Of a DNA stretch of 27,227 nt, positions 15,558 to 24,086 are shown one piece after another (within the stretch, counting starts at the first letter, position 1; every line of letters starts with the position of its first letter). The stretch lies in assembly GCA_024280195.1 (NCBI GenBank), contig JAJRQP010000290.1, positions 1 through 27,227 on the forward strand. The letters run 5' to 3'. The notes beneath the pieces were generated by a model that was not told the origin of the DNA, did no database searches, and saw nothing but the letters and a program-made list of their open reading frames with translations. Source of the stretch: Bacteroidota bacterium. Lineage in GTDB: Bacteria; Bacteroidota; Bacteroidia; Flavobacteriales_D; Crocinitomicaceae. A program made the translations under genes and the position numbers.

Positions 15558-16609
15558 CACTTATAGTTCTTGGGATTATCCTATCAGTTTCATTCGTTTA
15601 TAAGGATAAAATCATGCGTATCTTTTCAGAGGATACACGAACGATTAACACTAAAGAGGTTAAATTATTGTTCAAAGAAGACCCGACTCTTTCTTTTCTG
15701 ATTGAAACATTACTTGAAAAAGGAGTATTGAAAGATAGGAAGCAATTCGTTGATTATATGAAAGATAACAATATTGACACGACGAAATTTGATGCAGGTA
15801 AATACATCATTCTCTCACAAACACAGTTAGCGAATTTGGTGAATGGTTTTGTTGAAGGGGAGAATGGACACGGAGTTGCTGAAGCAAAAGTTAACGTGAT
15901 TTTTAACAACTGCCCAACGATTGAAGCGATGGGAAAAAACATTAGTCAATGTATTCTCGCAGACAGCGCATCAATTGTTGAATACATTTACAATCCAGCA
16001 ACCTTAAATAAATACGGTTTCACTAGAGAACAAGTGCCTGCGCTATTTTTACCAAAGAAGTATGAGATGTATTTCGATACTGATGCAGCAGAATTTGTAG
16101 CTTTTATGGCAAAAGAATTCAAAATATTTTGGAATGATGAGCGAAAAGCTAAAATGAAAACAATTGGGTTGAATTCTCCTTCTAAAGTTACAACCTTAGC
16201 GAGTATCGTTTATTCTGAACAGTCTAAAGTTTCGGAAGAATGGCCACTGATTGCCAAATTGTATTTGAATAGATTGAAGAAAGGAATGAAATTGCAATCT
16301 GACCCGACTTTTAAGTTTTGCTGGGGAGATGAATTAAAAGGCGTCGAGCGTTTGCTTTATAAGCATAGAGATATCGACTGCGACTATAACACTTATAAAA
16401 TAAATGGATTACCTCCTGGTCCAATTTATGTAACGCCAGGAACTGTGATTGATGCAGTTTTAAATCCAGCAGATGTTAATTACATTTTTATGTGCGGAAA
16501 ACCGGGAGGTGGAGGTCATAATTTTGCGGTTACAAATGCGGGACATGAAAAGAATGTAGCAATCTATAAAAAATGGTTGATTGAGTATCAGAAGAATAAG
16601 GGAAGTTGA
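15542..16609 (+). CDS. mltG: Endolytic peptidoglycan transglycosylase MltG (YceG-like)
   Basis: A 355-residue protein with one N-terminal membrane helix (about 4-20), a LysM-like/YceG N-terminal part and the catalytic YceG domain. LASIVYSEQSK at 219-229 carries the likely catalytic Glu226; LYLNRLKKGMKLQSDPT, YNTYKINGLPPGPI and GKPGGGGHNF are the remaining family blocks. MltG cleaves nascent glycan strands in the periplasm and sets their length. Start ATG 15542 lies inside the GNAT gene. A 13-bp near-perfect hairpin follows the stop. Confidence 0.92.
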   Translation: MVKKIALIVLGIILSVSFVYKDKIMRIFSEDTRTINTKEVKLLFKEDPTLSFLIETLLEKGVLKDRKQFVDYMKDNNIDTTKFDAGKYIILSQTQLANLVNGFVEGENGHGVAEAKVNVIFNNCPTIEAMGKNISQCILADSASIVEYIYNPATLNKYGFTREQVPALFLPKKYEMYFDTDAAEFVAFMAKEFKIFWNDERKAKMKTIGLNSPSKVTTLASIVYSEQSKVSEEWPLIAKLYLNRLKKGMKLQSDPTFKFCWGDELKGVERLLYKHRDIDCDYNTYKINGLPPGPIYVTPGTVIDAVLNPADVNYIFMCGKPGGGGHNFAVTNAGHEKNVAIYKKWLIEYQKNKGS

Positions 16610-16612
16610 AAC

Positions 16613-16650
16613 AATGAGATTTTAAGAGGCAAAGATGTTAAGATCTCATT
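16613..16650. terminator. Hairpin after mltG, possible terminator
   Basis: Arms 16613-16625 and 16638-16650 pair at 12 of 13 positions with a 12-nt loop. No T run follows, so it may be an mRNA 3' stabiliser rather than a classic terminator. Confidence 0.4.
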
Positions 16651-16670
16651 ACTTAAACGAATAATAATAA

Positions 16671-19139
16671 ATGAAACTATTAATCTTTCTTTTTAGTATG
16701 TTAAGTTTTGGAAGTTTAGCGCAAGAAAAATTGACGTGGAGCATTTTACATCCTGTTAAACAGCAATGGATAGATCTTGGAGAAAAAGGTTCTGTGCAAG
16801 AGGCTTTAATTGCTTCTAAAGAATTGCCAGATCCTTTTTACGGAAACAATGAAGAGCAATTTAACTGGATAGAAGAGCATGAGTGGGAATTCAAATCCAT
16901 GTTTTTTATCACGGGTAATCAATTGACTAATGAGTTTATCGAACTCGAATTTCCATCCATAGATACCTATGCAAAAGTGTATCTGAATGATTCTTTAATT
17001 CTCACAACTGAGAACGCTTTTCGACCGTATTCTGTCCATATAAAAGAATTTGCAATAGAAGGGTTGAATGAGTTGACGGTGGTGTTTGCTCCACCTGTGA
17101 TGCACCATCAACAAATGTTTGCCGATGCAAATTATCACCTGCCTGCACCTAATGATGTTGGCAGTATTGCAATTGCTCCATACACTCGGAAACCTCAGTA
17201 TCAGTTCGGTTGGGATTGGTCCTTGAGAATGAACACAATGGGTTTTAACAAGCCAGTAATTATTCATACATACAATGTTGCGAGATTAACGAATAAAACA
17301 ACTCGAATTATTTCTGTTTCCGAAGAGAAAGCAATCGTTGAATTTGACCTCTTTTTTGAGAGTGAGAATTTAGAAGAAATTACTTGGAAAAGTAAACTGT
17401 TTGGAGAAGAAATAGTAGAGGTTAAAAACGGTCGTTTTACAAGACGAGTGGAGATTAGCAACCCTCAATTATGGTGGCCGAGAGGACAAGGTCTGCATTT
17501 TTTGTATAAGGATTTAATTAAGATTCATAACGTTGATAATGAAGAAGTTGTTAGTTTAAACTTAAAGTTCGGGATTAAACATTCAGAACTCATTCAAGAG
17601 AAGGATGAATGGGGAACTAGTTATTATTTCAAGATCAATGGAAGGCGTATTTTTGCCAAAGGAGCAGATTACATTCCTCAAGATATTTTTCCTGCGAGAG
17701 TAACGGACTCTGCGATAGTATCAATGGTTGAAACGATGGCTGAATCTAACTTCAATATGGTGCGTGTTTGGGGAGGTGGTTATTATCCAGATGATGTATT
17801 CTTTGAAAAATGCGATGAATTAGGAATAATGGTTTGGCAAGACTTAATGTTTGCGTGTGCGATGTATCCTGGAGATTCAGCTTTTGTAGAGAATGTTCAA
17901 GAAGAATTACATTATCAAATCCCAAGAATATCAGGTCACCCTTCTGTAGTTTTGTTTAATGGCAACAATGAGGTTGATGTTGCATGGAAAAACTGGGGGT
18001 TTCAGCAAAAGCATAATCTATACGGTAAGAAAGCCAAGGCGATTGAAGACGCTTATTCTTTAGTATTTAAAGAGCTAGCACCTTCTGTTGTGAAATCGAA
18101 TTCGTCATTGCCTTATGTTCATACTTCTCCATTAAGTAATTGGGGAAAGGATAAGTATTACGATCATGGCTCACAACACTATTGGGGAGTGTGGCACGGA
18201 AAATATCCTTTAGAAGACTTTGGAAATAAAATAGGTCGTTTTAATGCTGAATATGGCTTTCAGAGCTTTCCAGAGTTCAATACGCTTCGTTCTTTCTCCG
18301 AAGAAAAAGATTGGAACTTGAAGTCGGATGTGATGAAACATCACCAAAAAAGCTATGTCGGTAATGGGATGATTCTCAAGCATGCAAAATTACTCTATGG
18401 AGAACCACAAAACTTTGAAGAATTCGTTTATTTTTCTCAGTTAACACAAGCAAAAGCAGTGAGCATGGCAATCGCATCACACCGAATAGATGCTCCTCGT
18501 TGCGGTGGAACATTGTACTGGCAAATGAACGATTGTTGGCCTGCTCCAAGTTGGTCAAGCATTGATTATTTTGGCAATTGGAAAGCATTGCAATACGCAG
18601 TTAAGAAAGATTACGAAGATATTGCCATCGTTGCTAAATACAACGGACTGGAAGAAAAGGAGTATTACATTGTCTCAGATTCTCCTGAAGAATTATATGG
18701 AGCAATTAGATGTGAAATTTATGACTTAACAGGAAAGCGACTTTCCTCAGAAGGGATTGAGTACGAAATAAAGCAAGGATCTTCGCAACTTCTAAAATTG
18801 AAGCTCGCAGAACAGAAAAGTGTGCTTAATGAGAACTGCGTTATTCGGTTCTCTTTTAACGAAGGATATTCTCGCACATTTACACACATTGTAAAGCCTT
18901 ATGAAAAGGCGACAGAAGATGATGTTGATTTTGCTGTATTGAAAGAACGCTCTTCAGATGGAAGGTTATTACTACGAGTGAATAACAAGAAATTTGTACA
19001 AGATTTATGGATTAGTTCTTCCAAGTTTAATGTTAAAGTAACTCAGAACTTTGAAAGTTTTTTACCAGGACATCAGTTAATGGAGATTGATTATACTGGA
19101 GAACTGAAAGAGGAGGACATTAAGTTGCTGTGGAGGTGA
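16671..19139 (+). CDS. Secreted beta-mannosidase, glycoside hydrolase family 2
   Basis: An 822-residue GH2 enzyme with a signal peptide (MKLLIFLFSMLSFGSLAQ, about 18). The N-terminal sugar-binding domain contains ELPDPFYGNNE (51-61), typical of beta-mannosidases, and WWPRGQG at 268-274. The catalytic barrel has the acid/base in FNGNNE, Glu434, and the nucleophile in FNAEYGFQSFPE, Glu527. It removes non-reducing mannose from mannan or N-glycan-type oligosaccharides in the periplasm. No SusC/SusD pair or other glycosidase is adjacent, so it is not part of a visible polysaccharide utilisation locus. It is flanked by a hairpin on each side and appears to be its own transcription unit. Confidence 0.92.
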   Translation: MKLLIFLFSMLSFGSLAQEKLTWSILHPVKQQWIDLGEKGSVQEALIASKELPDPFYGNNEEQFNWIEEHEWEFKSMFFITGNQLTNEFIELEFPSIDTYAKVYLNDSLILTTENAFRPYSVHIKEFAIEGLNELTVVFAPPVMHHQQMFADANYHLPAPNDVGSIAIAPYTRKPQYQFGWDWSLRMNTMGFNKPVIIHTYNVARLTNKTTRIISVSEEKAIVEFDLFFESENLEEITWKSKLFGEEIVEVKNGRFTRRVEISNPQLWWPRGQGLHFLYKDLIKIHNVDNEEVVSLNLKFGIKHSELIQEKDEWGTSYYFKINGRRIFAKGADYIPQDIFPARVTDSAIVSMVETMAESNFNMVRVWGGGYYPDDVFFEKCDELGIMVWQDLMFACAMYPGDSAFVENVQEELHYQIPRISGHPSVVLFNGNNEVDVAWKNWGFQQKHNLYGKKAKAIEDAYSLVFKELAPSVVKSNSSLPYVHTSPLSNWGKDKYYDHGSQHYWGVWHGKYPLEDFGNKIGRFNAEYGFQSFPEFNTLRSFSEEKDWNLKSDVMKHHQKSYVGNGMILKHAKLLYGEPQNFEEFVYFSQLTQAKAVSMAIASHRIDAPRCGGTLYWQMNDCWPAPSWSSIDYFGNWKALQYAVKKDYEDIAIVAKYNGLEEKEYYIVSDSPEELYGAIRCEIYDLTGKRLSSEGIEYEIKQGSSQLLKLKLAEQKSVLNENCVIRFSFNEGYSRTFTHIVKPYEKATEDDVDFAVLKERSSDGRLLLRVNNKKFVQDLWISSSKFNVKVTQNFESFLPGHQLMEIDYTGELKEEDIKLLWR

Positions 19140-19152
19140 TTTTCATTTTTAA

Positions 19153-19175
19153 AAGGATTATCTAATAGAATCCTT
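19153..19175 (+). terminator. Weak hairpin after the beta-mannosidase
   Basis: AAGGATT pairs with AATCCTT across a 9-nt loop, 13 nt after the stop. There is no clear T tract, so the terminator call is tentative. Confidence 0.35.
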
Positions 19176-19185
19176 AAGCTTTCGC

Positions 19186-19193
19186 TACTTTTA
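19186..19193 (+). promoter_or_regulatory. Possible -7 element for the OsmC gene
   Basis: TACTTTTA, one mismatch to TAnnTTTG, 22 nt before ATG 19216 and just after the hairpin. Confidence 0.3.
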
Positions 19194-19215
19194 CGTCTAA
19201 GTAAAAATTCAAATT

Positions 19216-19599
19216 ATGACATCGGTTAAAGCAACACTCAGAGAACAATACACAATCGACAATACAACAAGAGAATTATCTTGGATTTCAGATGAACCAA
19301 TAGAAGTTGGTGGCGCAAATCTAGGTCCGAAACCTACAGAATTACTGCTTTCTGCATTGGCGAGTTGTAAAATAATTACGGTTCAAATGTATGCCAGTAG
19401 AAAAGGATGGAAGGTTGACGATATGAATGTTGAGCTTACTTTTATGGAGAAAGAAGGAGATAAAACAGTGATTGAAAAGAGAATTAACTTTACTGGAGAA
19501 CTAGACGAAAAGCAACGTGCACGATTGGTTGAGATTTCTGGAAGGTGCCCTGTTGTAAAAATGTTAAAAGATTCAATTGAGTTTAAAATAGTTGAATGA
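19216..19599 (+). CDS. OsmC/Ohr family protein
   Basis: A 127-residue OsmC-fold protein. Both redox cysteines of the family are present: Cys51 in LASCKI and Cys111 in GRCPV. The GPKPTELLLSALASC block is the family signature. OsmC/Ohr proteins reduce organic hydroperoxides with thiols; this short YhfA-like type has a less certain substrate. The stop overlaps the ATG of the outer-membrane receptor gene (ATGA, 19596-19599), which predicts coupled translation. Confidence 0.88.
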   Translation: MTSVKATLREQYTIDNTTRELSWISDEPIEVGGANLGPKPTELLLSALASCKIITVQMYASRKGWKVDDMNVELTFMEKEGDKTVIEKRINFTGELDEKQRARLVEISGRCPVVKMLKDSIEFKIVE

Positions 19600-22013
19600 G
19601 ATTAATTCCGTTCTTTTTATTTCTCATTGCAACAACCTATTCTTTTGGGCAAGGTATCAAAGGCCGGGTATTTAATGCCGAGAATTCTCCCATAGAATAC
19701 GCATCCGTGCGTTTTTTATGGCTGAGTGATTCTTCGGTGATTACTGGAGAGTACACAGATGTAGAAGGTAAGTTTGAGTTGACTATTCCGAAGCTTAATT
19801 CAGAAAGAGAGCATCGATTCTTGCTAAAAATTACATTGGCCAATCACGAACCCTTTGTCAAAGAAGTTATTGGAGCAATCAATTTAGGCGATATTTATTT
19901 AGAGTTAGACAAAACAATAAACATCGATGAAGTGACTGCTTCTGGCTCGTTAGATGTTCTTAAAGCGGGCATCGATAAGAAGGTTTATAACGTTGCAGAT
20001 GATATTTCTGCGAAAGGAGGAAGTGTGAATGATGTCCTCAACAACATTCCGAGTATAGAAGTCGATCAAGAAGGAAGCATCAGTCTTCGTGGAGATGGAA
20101 ATGTCACTATTCTAATTGATGGACGTCCTTCTACGCTTGTCGGAAATGATGGAGCAAATGTTTTGGATGCCTTTCCTGCGAATGCAATAGAGAGAATAGA
20201 AGTGGTCACCAATCCTTCTGCGAAATACGACCCCGATGGAACTTCTGGAATCATCAATATTGTGCTGAAGAAGAATAAATTAAAAGGTTTTAACGGAATA
20301 ATCTCAGCAACAGCCGCAACGGATAATCTTTATGAAGCGAATGTTGGTGTAAGCTATCGAAACAGAAAATTTAATATCAATGCCAATTATTCTTTCAACT
20401 ACTATGAAGGATATCGTAACTATTACAACGATTTGCAACGAGAGGTAATTCCGGATAGCGCGACACAATTGTTGCAGTCCAGAGAAGGAACGGATTTAAA
20501 ATCGAACCATACTTTTGTTTTAGGAACGGATTTTTATCTTTCCAAAAGAGACGTTTTGGGACTTTCTGCAACGGGTGTTTTGGGAGAAAGAAAACGCACA
20601 GGCAGCTTGAAAAGTAGCCAGTATGATGGTGTTGGAGCATTAGCAAATCGTTGGGATAGAAATTCTGAAGACCCTCGAAATAGAAAAAGTGTAGATTTTA
20701 ATGTCAACTACACCCACAAATTAAAAGAGCAAAAAGGGGAGTGGTCATTCAATGCGAATCATTCTCAAGCGCTCAAAAATATAAAAGGGTTTTACGAAGA
20801 AATTTATTATGATAATTTGGGACAATTAAGTTATTTGGCTCCATTAAATCAGCAATTAAATAACGATACTAAAGAAAAAGTAACCACCTTTCAAACGGAC
20901 TTTAATCGAATTTTCAAGGATAAAAAAGCAAGAATTGAATTGGGCGCAAAAGCAATTCTTCGACAAGATGATCTCTTTACATTCTCCGAAACAAAAGACA
21001 CGCTTACAGGATCCTTCTTTGAAGATACGGTTGCCAATTATGAATACGAATACGATGAGTCTATTTACAGTATTTACGCTACTTTCGGACAAGAATTGGG
21101 TAAATTCAAATACCAAGCAGGATTGCGTGGAGAATACGCTGAGCAAGTTCCTAATTTGATAAGTACCAATCAAAAATTCTTTAATAGTTATCTTAATTTA
21201 TTCCCATCAGCACACATTAAGTATGCTTTTTCCAAGAAAACAGAACTGAGTTTAAGTTACAGCAAGCGAATCAACCGTGCGAAATCGCGGCAATTGAATC
21301 CGTTTACAAGTTATGCAAATCCTGTTAATTTAAGAAGTGGAAACCCAGAGTTACAACCGGAATACATTCACTCATTTGATTTAGGAGTGAGTTATACCGA
21401 TAAGAAATTCATCTTTTCTTCCAGTGTTTTTCATAAAAGAACAAGAGATGTAATTACGAGAATAAAAGTCTATTATCCTGACAATACGGCAAAGGTAACC
21501 TATCAGAATATTGAGAAAAGTGTAAGTACCGGATTGGAGAGTGTGATTATTTACAAACCTTTCAAGTGGATGAAGAGTACTTTGTCGTTTAACGGGAACT
21601 ATCTCCAATACACAAGTTCAGACACAACTGTTGATTGGAATAACAGCGGAATAAATTGGGGAGTAAAATACATTCTCGGAATTGATTTTTGGAAAAAGAC
21701 CGCAAGTTTTCAGTTGAACGCAAAATACAATGCGCCCATTGTTGCTCCCCAAGGTTTGGTGCAACCTAGAGCAAGTGTTGACTTATCAATAGAAAAACGA
21801 TTCTTTGACAAACGATTTTCTATCGGTGCAAGAGTGACTGATTTATTTGACACTAAAGGTTTTGTCATTGCACTTGAGCAACCAGGTGTACATCAAGAAT
21901 CTGAATATAAATGGAGAACTAGAAGGTTTTATTTGACCATGTCTTACCGCTGGGGAAAACTAGACGGAAAAACTAGACCGAGCAAGAGGAATAGCGGTGG
22001 GGGGATGGATTGA
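19596..22013 (+). CDS. TonB-dependent-receptor-like outer membrane beta-barrel protein
   Basis: An 805-residue protein with signal peptide (1-19, ending SFGQ), a CarboxypepD_reg-like beta sandwich (about 20-105), a TonB plug domain (about 130-226, with LRGDGNVTILIDGRPS and ERIEVVTNPSAKYDPDGTSG) and a C-terminal beta-barrel of alternating aromatic strands ending in FYLTMSYRWG. It belongs to the outer_membrane_beta-barrel family common in Bacteroidota, which lacks a SusD partner. The substrate is unknown. Co-translation with OsmC hints at a link to oxidative stress or metal uptake, which is inference only. The last residues after the final strand are a short basic, Gly-rich tail. Confidence 0.88.
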   Translation: MRLIPFFLFLIATTYSFGQGIKGRVFNAENSPIEYASVRFLWLSDSSVITGEYTDVEGKFELTIPKLNSEREHRFLLKITLANHEPFVKEVIGAINLGDIYLELDKTINIDEVTASGSLDVLKAGIDKKVYNVADDISAKGGSVNDVLNNIPSIEVDQEGSISLRGDGNVTILIDGRPSTLVGNDGANVLDAFPANAIERIEVVTNPSAKYDPDGTSGIINIVLKKNKLKGFNGIISATAATDNLYEANVGVSYRNRKFNINANYSFNYYEGYRNYYNDLQREVIPDSATQLLQSREGTDLKSNHTFVLGTDFYLSKRDVLGLSATGVLGERKRTGSLKSSQYDGVGALANRWDRNSEDPRNRKSVDFNVNYTHKLKEQKGEWSFNANHSQALKNIKGFYEEIYYDNLGQLSYLAPLNQQLNNDTKEKVTTFQTDFNRIFKDKKARIELGAKAILRQDDLFTFSETKDTLTGSFFEDTVANYEYEYDESIYSIYATFGQELGKFKYQAGLRGEYAEQVPNLISTNQKFFNSYLNLFPSAHIKYAFSKKTELSLSYSKRINRAKSRQLNPFTSYANPVNLRSGNPELQPEYIHSFDLGVSYTDKKFIFSSSVFHKRTRDVITRIKVYYPDNTAKVTYQNIEKSVSTGLESVIIYKPFKWMKSTLSFNGNYLQYTSSDTTVDWNNSGINWGVKYILGIDFWKKTASFQLNAKYNAPIVAPQGLVQPRASVDLSIEKRFFDKRFSIGARVTDLFDTKGFVIALEQPGVHQESEYKWRTRRFYLTMSYRWGKLDGKTRPSKRNSGGGMD

Positions 22014-22061
22014 TGTATTGTATTTGTTTAAAGTTCCGATTCTAAGTTTTTCCCAATTCTG

Positions 22062-22091
22062 TTTTTTGTTTCATCAAGAGCGTTACATTTG
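22062..22091 (+). promoter_or_regulatory. Promoter of the radical SAM gene
   Basis: TTTTTTG at 22062-22068, a 15-nt spacer and TACATTTG at 22084-22091 (perfect TAnnTTTG). The ATG is only 3 nt beyond, so the transcript probably starts at or next to the start codon. The spacer is shorter than the usual 17-21 nt. Confidence 0.5.
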
Positions 22092-22094
22092 TGT

Positions 22095-23948
22095 ATGTCA
22101 ATTTTGCTCATAACTCCTCCATTTACGCAATTAAATTCGCCTTATCCTGCAACAATGTATCTGAAAGGGTATTTGCAAGAGAAAGGAGTCGTGGCCAATC
22201 AATGTGATTTAAGCATTGAACTATTCACCAAAATATTTACAAAAAAGTGTATTGAACAGATTTTTAATTCTGTAATAAATTCTTCAGATATTGATTACCC
22301 ATTGGTTTGGGAGCAGAGAGAATCCTATATTCAGAAAGTAGAAACGGTTATTCAATTCTTGCAAAACCATGAAGTAACAAATGCCTATCAGATTTTAAGT
22401 TATGATTTTTTACCAAAATCGCATCGGTCAACTATCAGTACTGAAGAATTGGATTTCGCCTTTGGTAACCTAGGCATTCTCGATAAAGCAAAACATTTAG
22501 CAACAATTTTCATAGAAGAATTAGGTGATTTTATTCAAGCAAACGTTGACGAGTTTTTCGCATTCACCAAATATGCTGAGCAAATAGCAACTTCAGCGAG
22601 TAGTTTTGACCAAATCGAGGAATTTCTGAATTACGAACCAACACTTATCGAAGATGAAATGTTGCTGATTCTGGAGAAAAGACTAAAAGAGCATTCTCCT
22701 GATTTAATTGCTTTTACCATCCCTTTTCCAGGTAATTTATTTTCAGCTTTGCGATGTTCTCAATTCATAAAGCATTATTACCCAACTATCAAAGTTGCGA
22801 TTGGTGGAGGTTATTGCAATACCGAATTACGCGAATTAGAAGATGTACGCATATTTAATTATGTAGATTTCATTTCTTTGGACAGTGGAGAGTTGCCATT
22901 GTTAAAAATCACAGAGTTTGTTTCTGGTGCTATTACAGTAGATCAGTTAGAAAGAACCTACATACTGGAGAATAATAGAGTTGCTTATAAAAATAATTGT
23001 CCTAACACCGTGGTACATCATCGAGATTTGCCTGCGCCATCCTATCAAGGACTGAAGAATGATCATTATTTATCGTTTTTAGATGTAATGAATCCAATGC
23101 ACCGACTCTGGACGGATGGACGTTGGAATAAGCTGACAATTTCGAACGGTTGCTATTGGAAGAAATGTACTTTTTGTGATGTAAATCTAGATTACATTTC
23201 CAACTATCAGAACACAACTGCTAAAGATTTGGTGAATAAGATTAAATCAATTGTTGCTGAAACTGGAGTCACTGGATTTCATTTTGTCGATGAAGCAGCT
23301 CCACCGAAAATCTTAAAAGCATTGGCAGAAGAATTAATTCTGCAAAAGGTACACATTACCTGGTGGACGAATATTCGTTTTGAGAAAACATTTAACAATG
23401 AACTTTGTGAATTGCTAGCAAAATCTGGTTGTATTGCTGTGACAGGAGGTTTAGAAGTTGCTTCTGACCGTCTATTGAAGAAGATAAAGAAAGGAGTCGA
23501 TATCGCACAGGTTGCGAGAGTAACAAAGTCCTTCTCTAACTTTGGAATTATGACGCATGCTTATTTGATGTACGGTTTTCCTACTCAGACAGAGCAAGAA
23601 ACAATTGATTCTTTAGAAATCGTGCGCCAATTGTTTGAAACGGGATGCATTCAATCTGCTTTTTGGCATCAATTCACAACAACCGTTCATAGTCCAATAG
23701 GGAAGAGTCCCCAAGATTTCGATATTGAAATAACAGGACCTCAATTTGAAGGTTTTGCAAAGAATGATTTATACCACGAAGACCCAAGTGGTGCAGCCCA
23801 TCATTTATATAAAGAAGGTTTGAACCTTGCCCTTAATAATTACTTGAATGGAGTAGGGCTGGATGAAGAGATGCAGACTTGGTTTGATTTTGAAGTTCCA
23901 GAAACAAGCCATGAGAAAGACTGTGTAGCGAACTATATAATGGCCTAA
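22095..23948 (+). CDS. B12-binding domain radical SAM protein
   Basis: A 617-residue protein. The N-terminal part (to about 280) resembles a cobalamin-binding Rossmann-like domain: SILLITPPF, then PDLIAFTIPFPGNLFSAL at 202-219 and the KVAIGGGYCN strand; the DxHxxG cobalt-ligating motif is not seen. The radical SAM domain follows with a C-x4-C-x2-C cluster motif (Cys353, Cys358, Cys361 in NGCYWKKCTFCD), then GGLEVASDRLLKKIKKG and a GFPTQTEQE segment. Such proteins bind a 4Fe-4S cluster and SAM; the reaction is unknown and may be a methylation. The start is ATG 22095; the TTG at 22089 is inside the -7 box. It is alone, with no obvious substrate-synthesis gene beside it, and its 3' end overlaps the maf remnant. 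Confidence 0.85.
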   Translation: MSILLITPPFTQLNSPYPATMYLKGYLQEKGVVANQCDLSIELFTKIFTKKCIEQIFNSVINSSDIDYPLVWEQRESYIQKVETVIQFLQNHEVTNAYQILSYDFLPKSHRSTISTEELDFAFGNLGILDKAKHLATIFIEELGDFIQANVDEFFAFTKYAEQIATSASSFDQIEEFLNYEPTLIEDEMLLILEKRLKEHSPDLIAFTIPFPGNLFSALRCSQFIKHYYPTIKVAIGGGYCNTELRELEDVRIFNYVDFISLDSGELPLLKITEFVSGAITVDQLERTYILENNRVAYKNNCPNTVVHHRDLPAPSYQGLKNDHYLSFLDVMNPMHRLWTDGRWNKLTISNGCYWKKCTFCDVNLDYISNYQNTTAKDLVNKIKSIVAETGVTGFHFVDEAAPPKILKALAEELILQKVHITWWTNIRFEKTFNNELCELLAKSGCIAVTGGLEVASDRLLKKIKKGVDIAQVARVTKSFSNFGIMTHAYLMYGFPTQTEQETIDSLEIVRQLFETGCIQSAFWHQFTTTVHSPIGKSPQDFDIEITGPQFEGFAKNDLYHEDPSGAAHHLYKEGLNLALNNYLNGVGLDEEMQTWFDFEVPETSHEKDCVANYIMA

Positions 23949-24086
23949 AAATTTAATAAGGTTTTGTAAACATCATGTACCGGCAATTCCCACCACATCA
24001 TGAACGCCATAAGAACCAACTTTATAAAAGGCTCGTAGTTGTCAAAGTTGTAATTAATCTGTTCGTTACTCAATTCTAAGTAACTT
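23945..24086 (-). pseudogene. Decayed duplicate of the maf 3' end
   Basis: Translated on the minus strand, this segment repeats the C-terminal part of the intact Maf at 25260-25829: LSNEQINYNFDNYEPF against LSDEQIHYYIDDYQPF, then LPVHDVYKTLLNF against LPVHDVYKTLINF, with a TAG stop in the same place. Relative to maf it has a one-base deletion after the codons for EPF/QPF and lacks about 48 nt before the LPVHDVY block, so it is not a working gene. It begins inside the last codons of the DUF3179 gene and ends within the stop of the radical SAM gene. Confidence 0.82.
23961..23987 (-). repeat. 27-bp direct repeat, copy A (in maf remnant)
   Basis: Identical over 27 bp to 25279-25305 in the intact maf gene, on the same strand, bracketing the DUF3179 gene. 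The match extends with mismatches on both sides. Confidence 0.88.

Noticed and set aside
16671..19139. Beta-mannosidase as part of a polysaccharide utilisation locus
   Set aside because: No SusC/SusD pair, sulfatase or other glycosidase nearby. The receptor at 19596 lacks a SusD partner and is coupled to OsmC instead.
20856..21173. Minus-strand open frame within the outer membrane receptor gene
   Set aside because: Cysteine- and phenylalanine-rich antisense shadow; the receptor frame is continuous and conserved.
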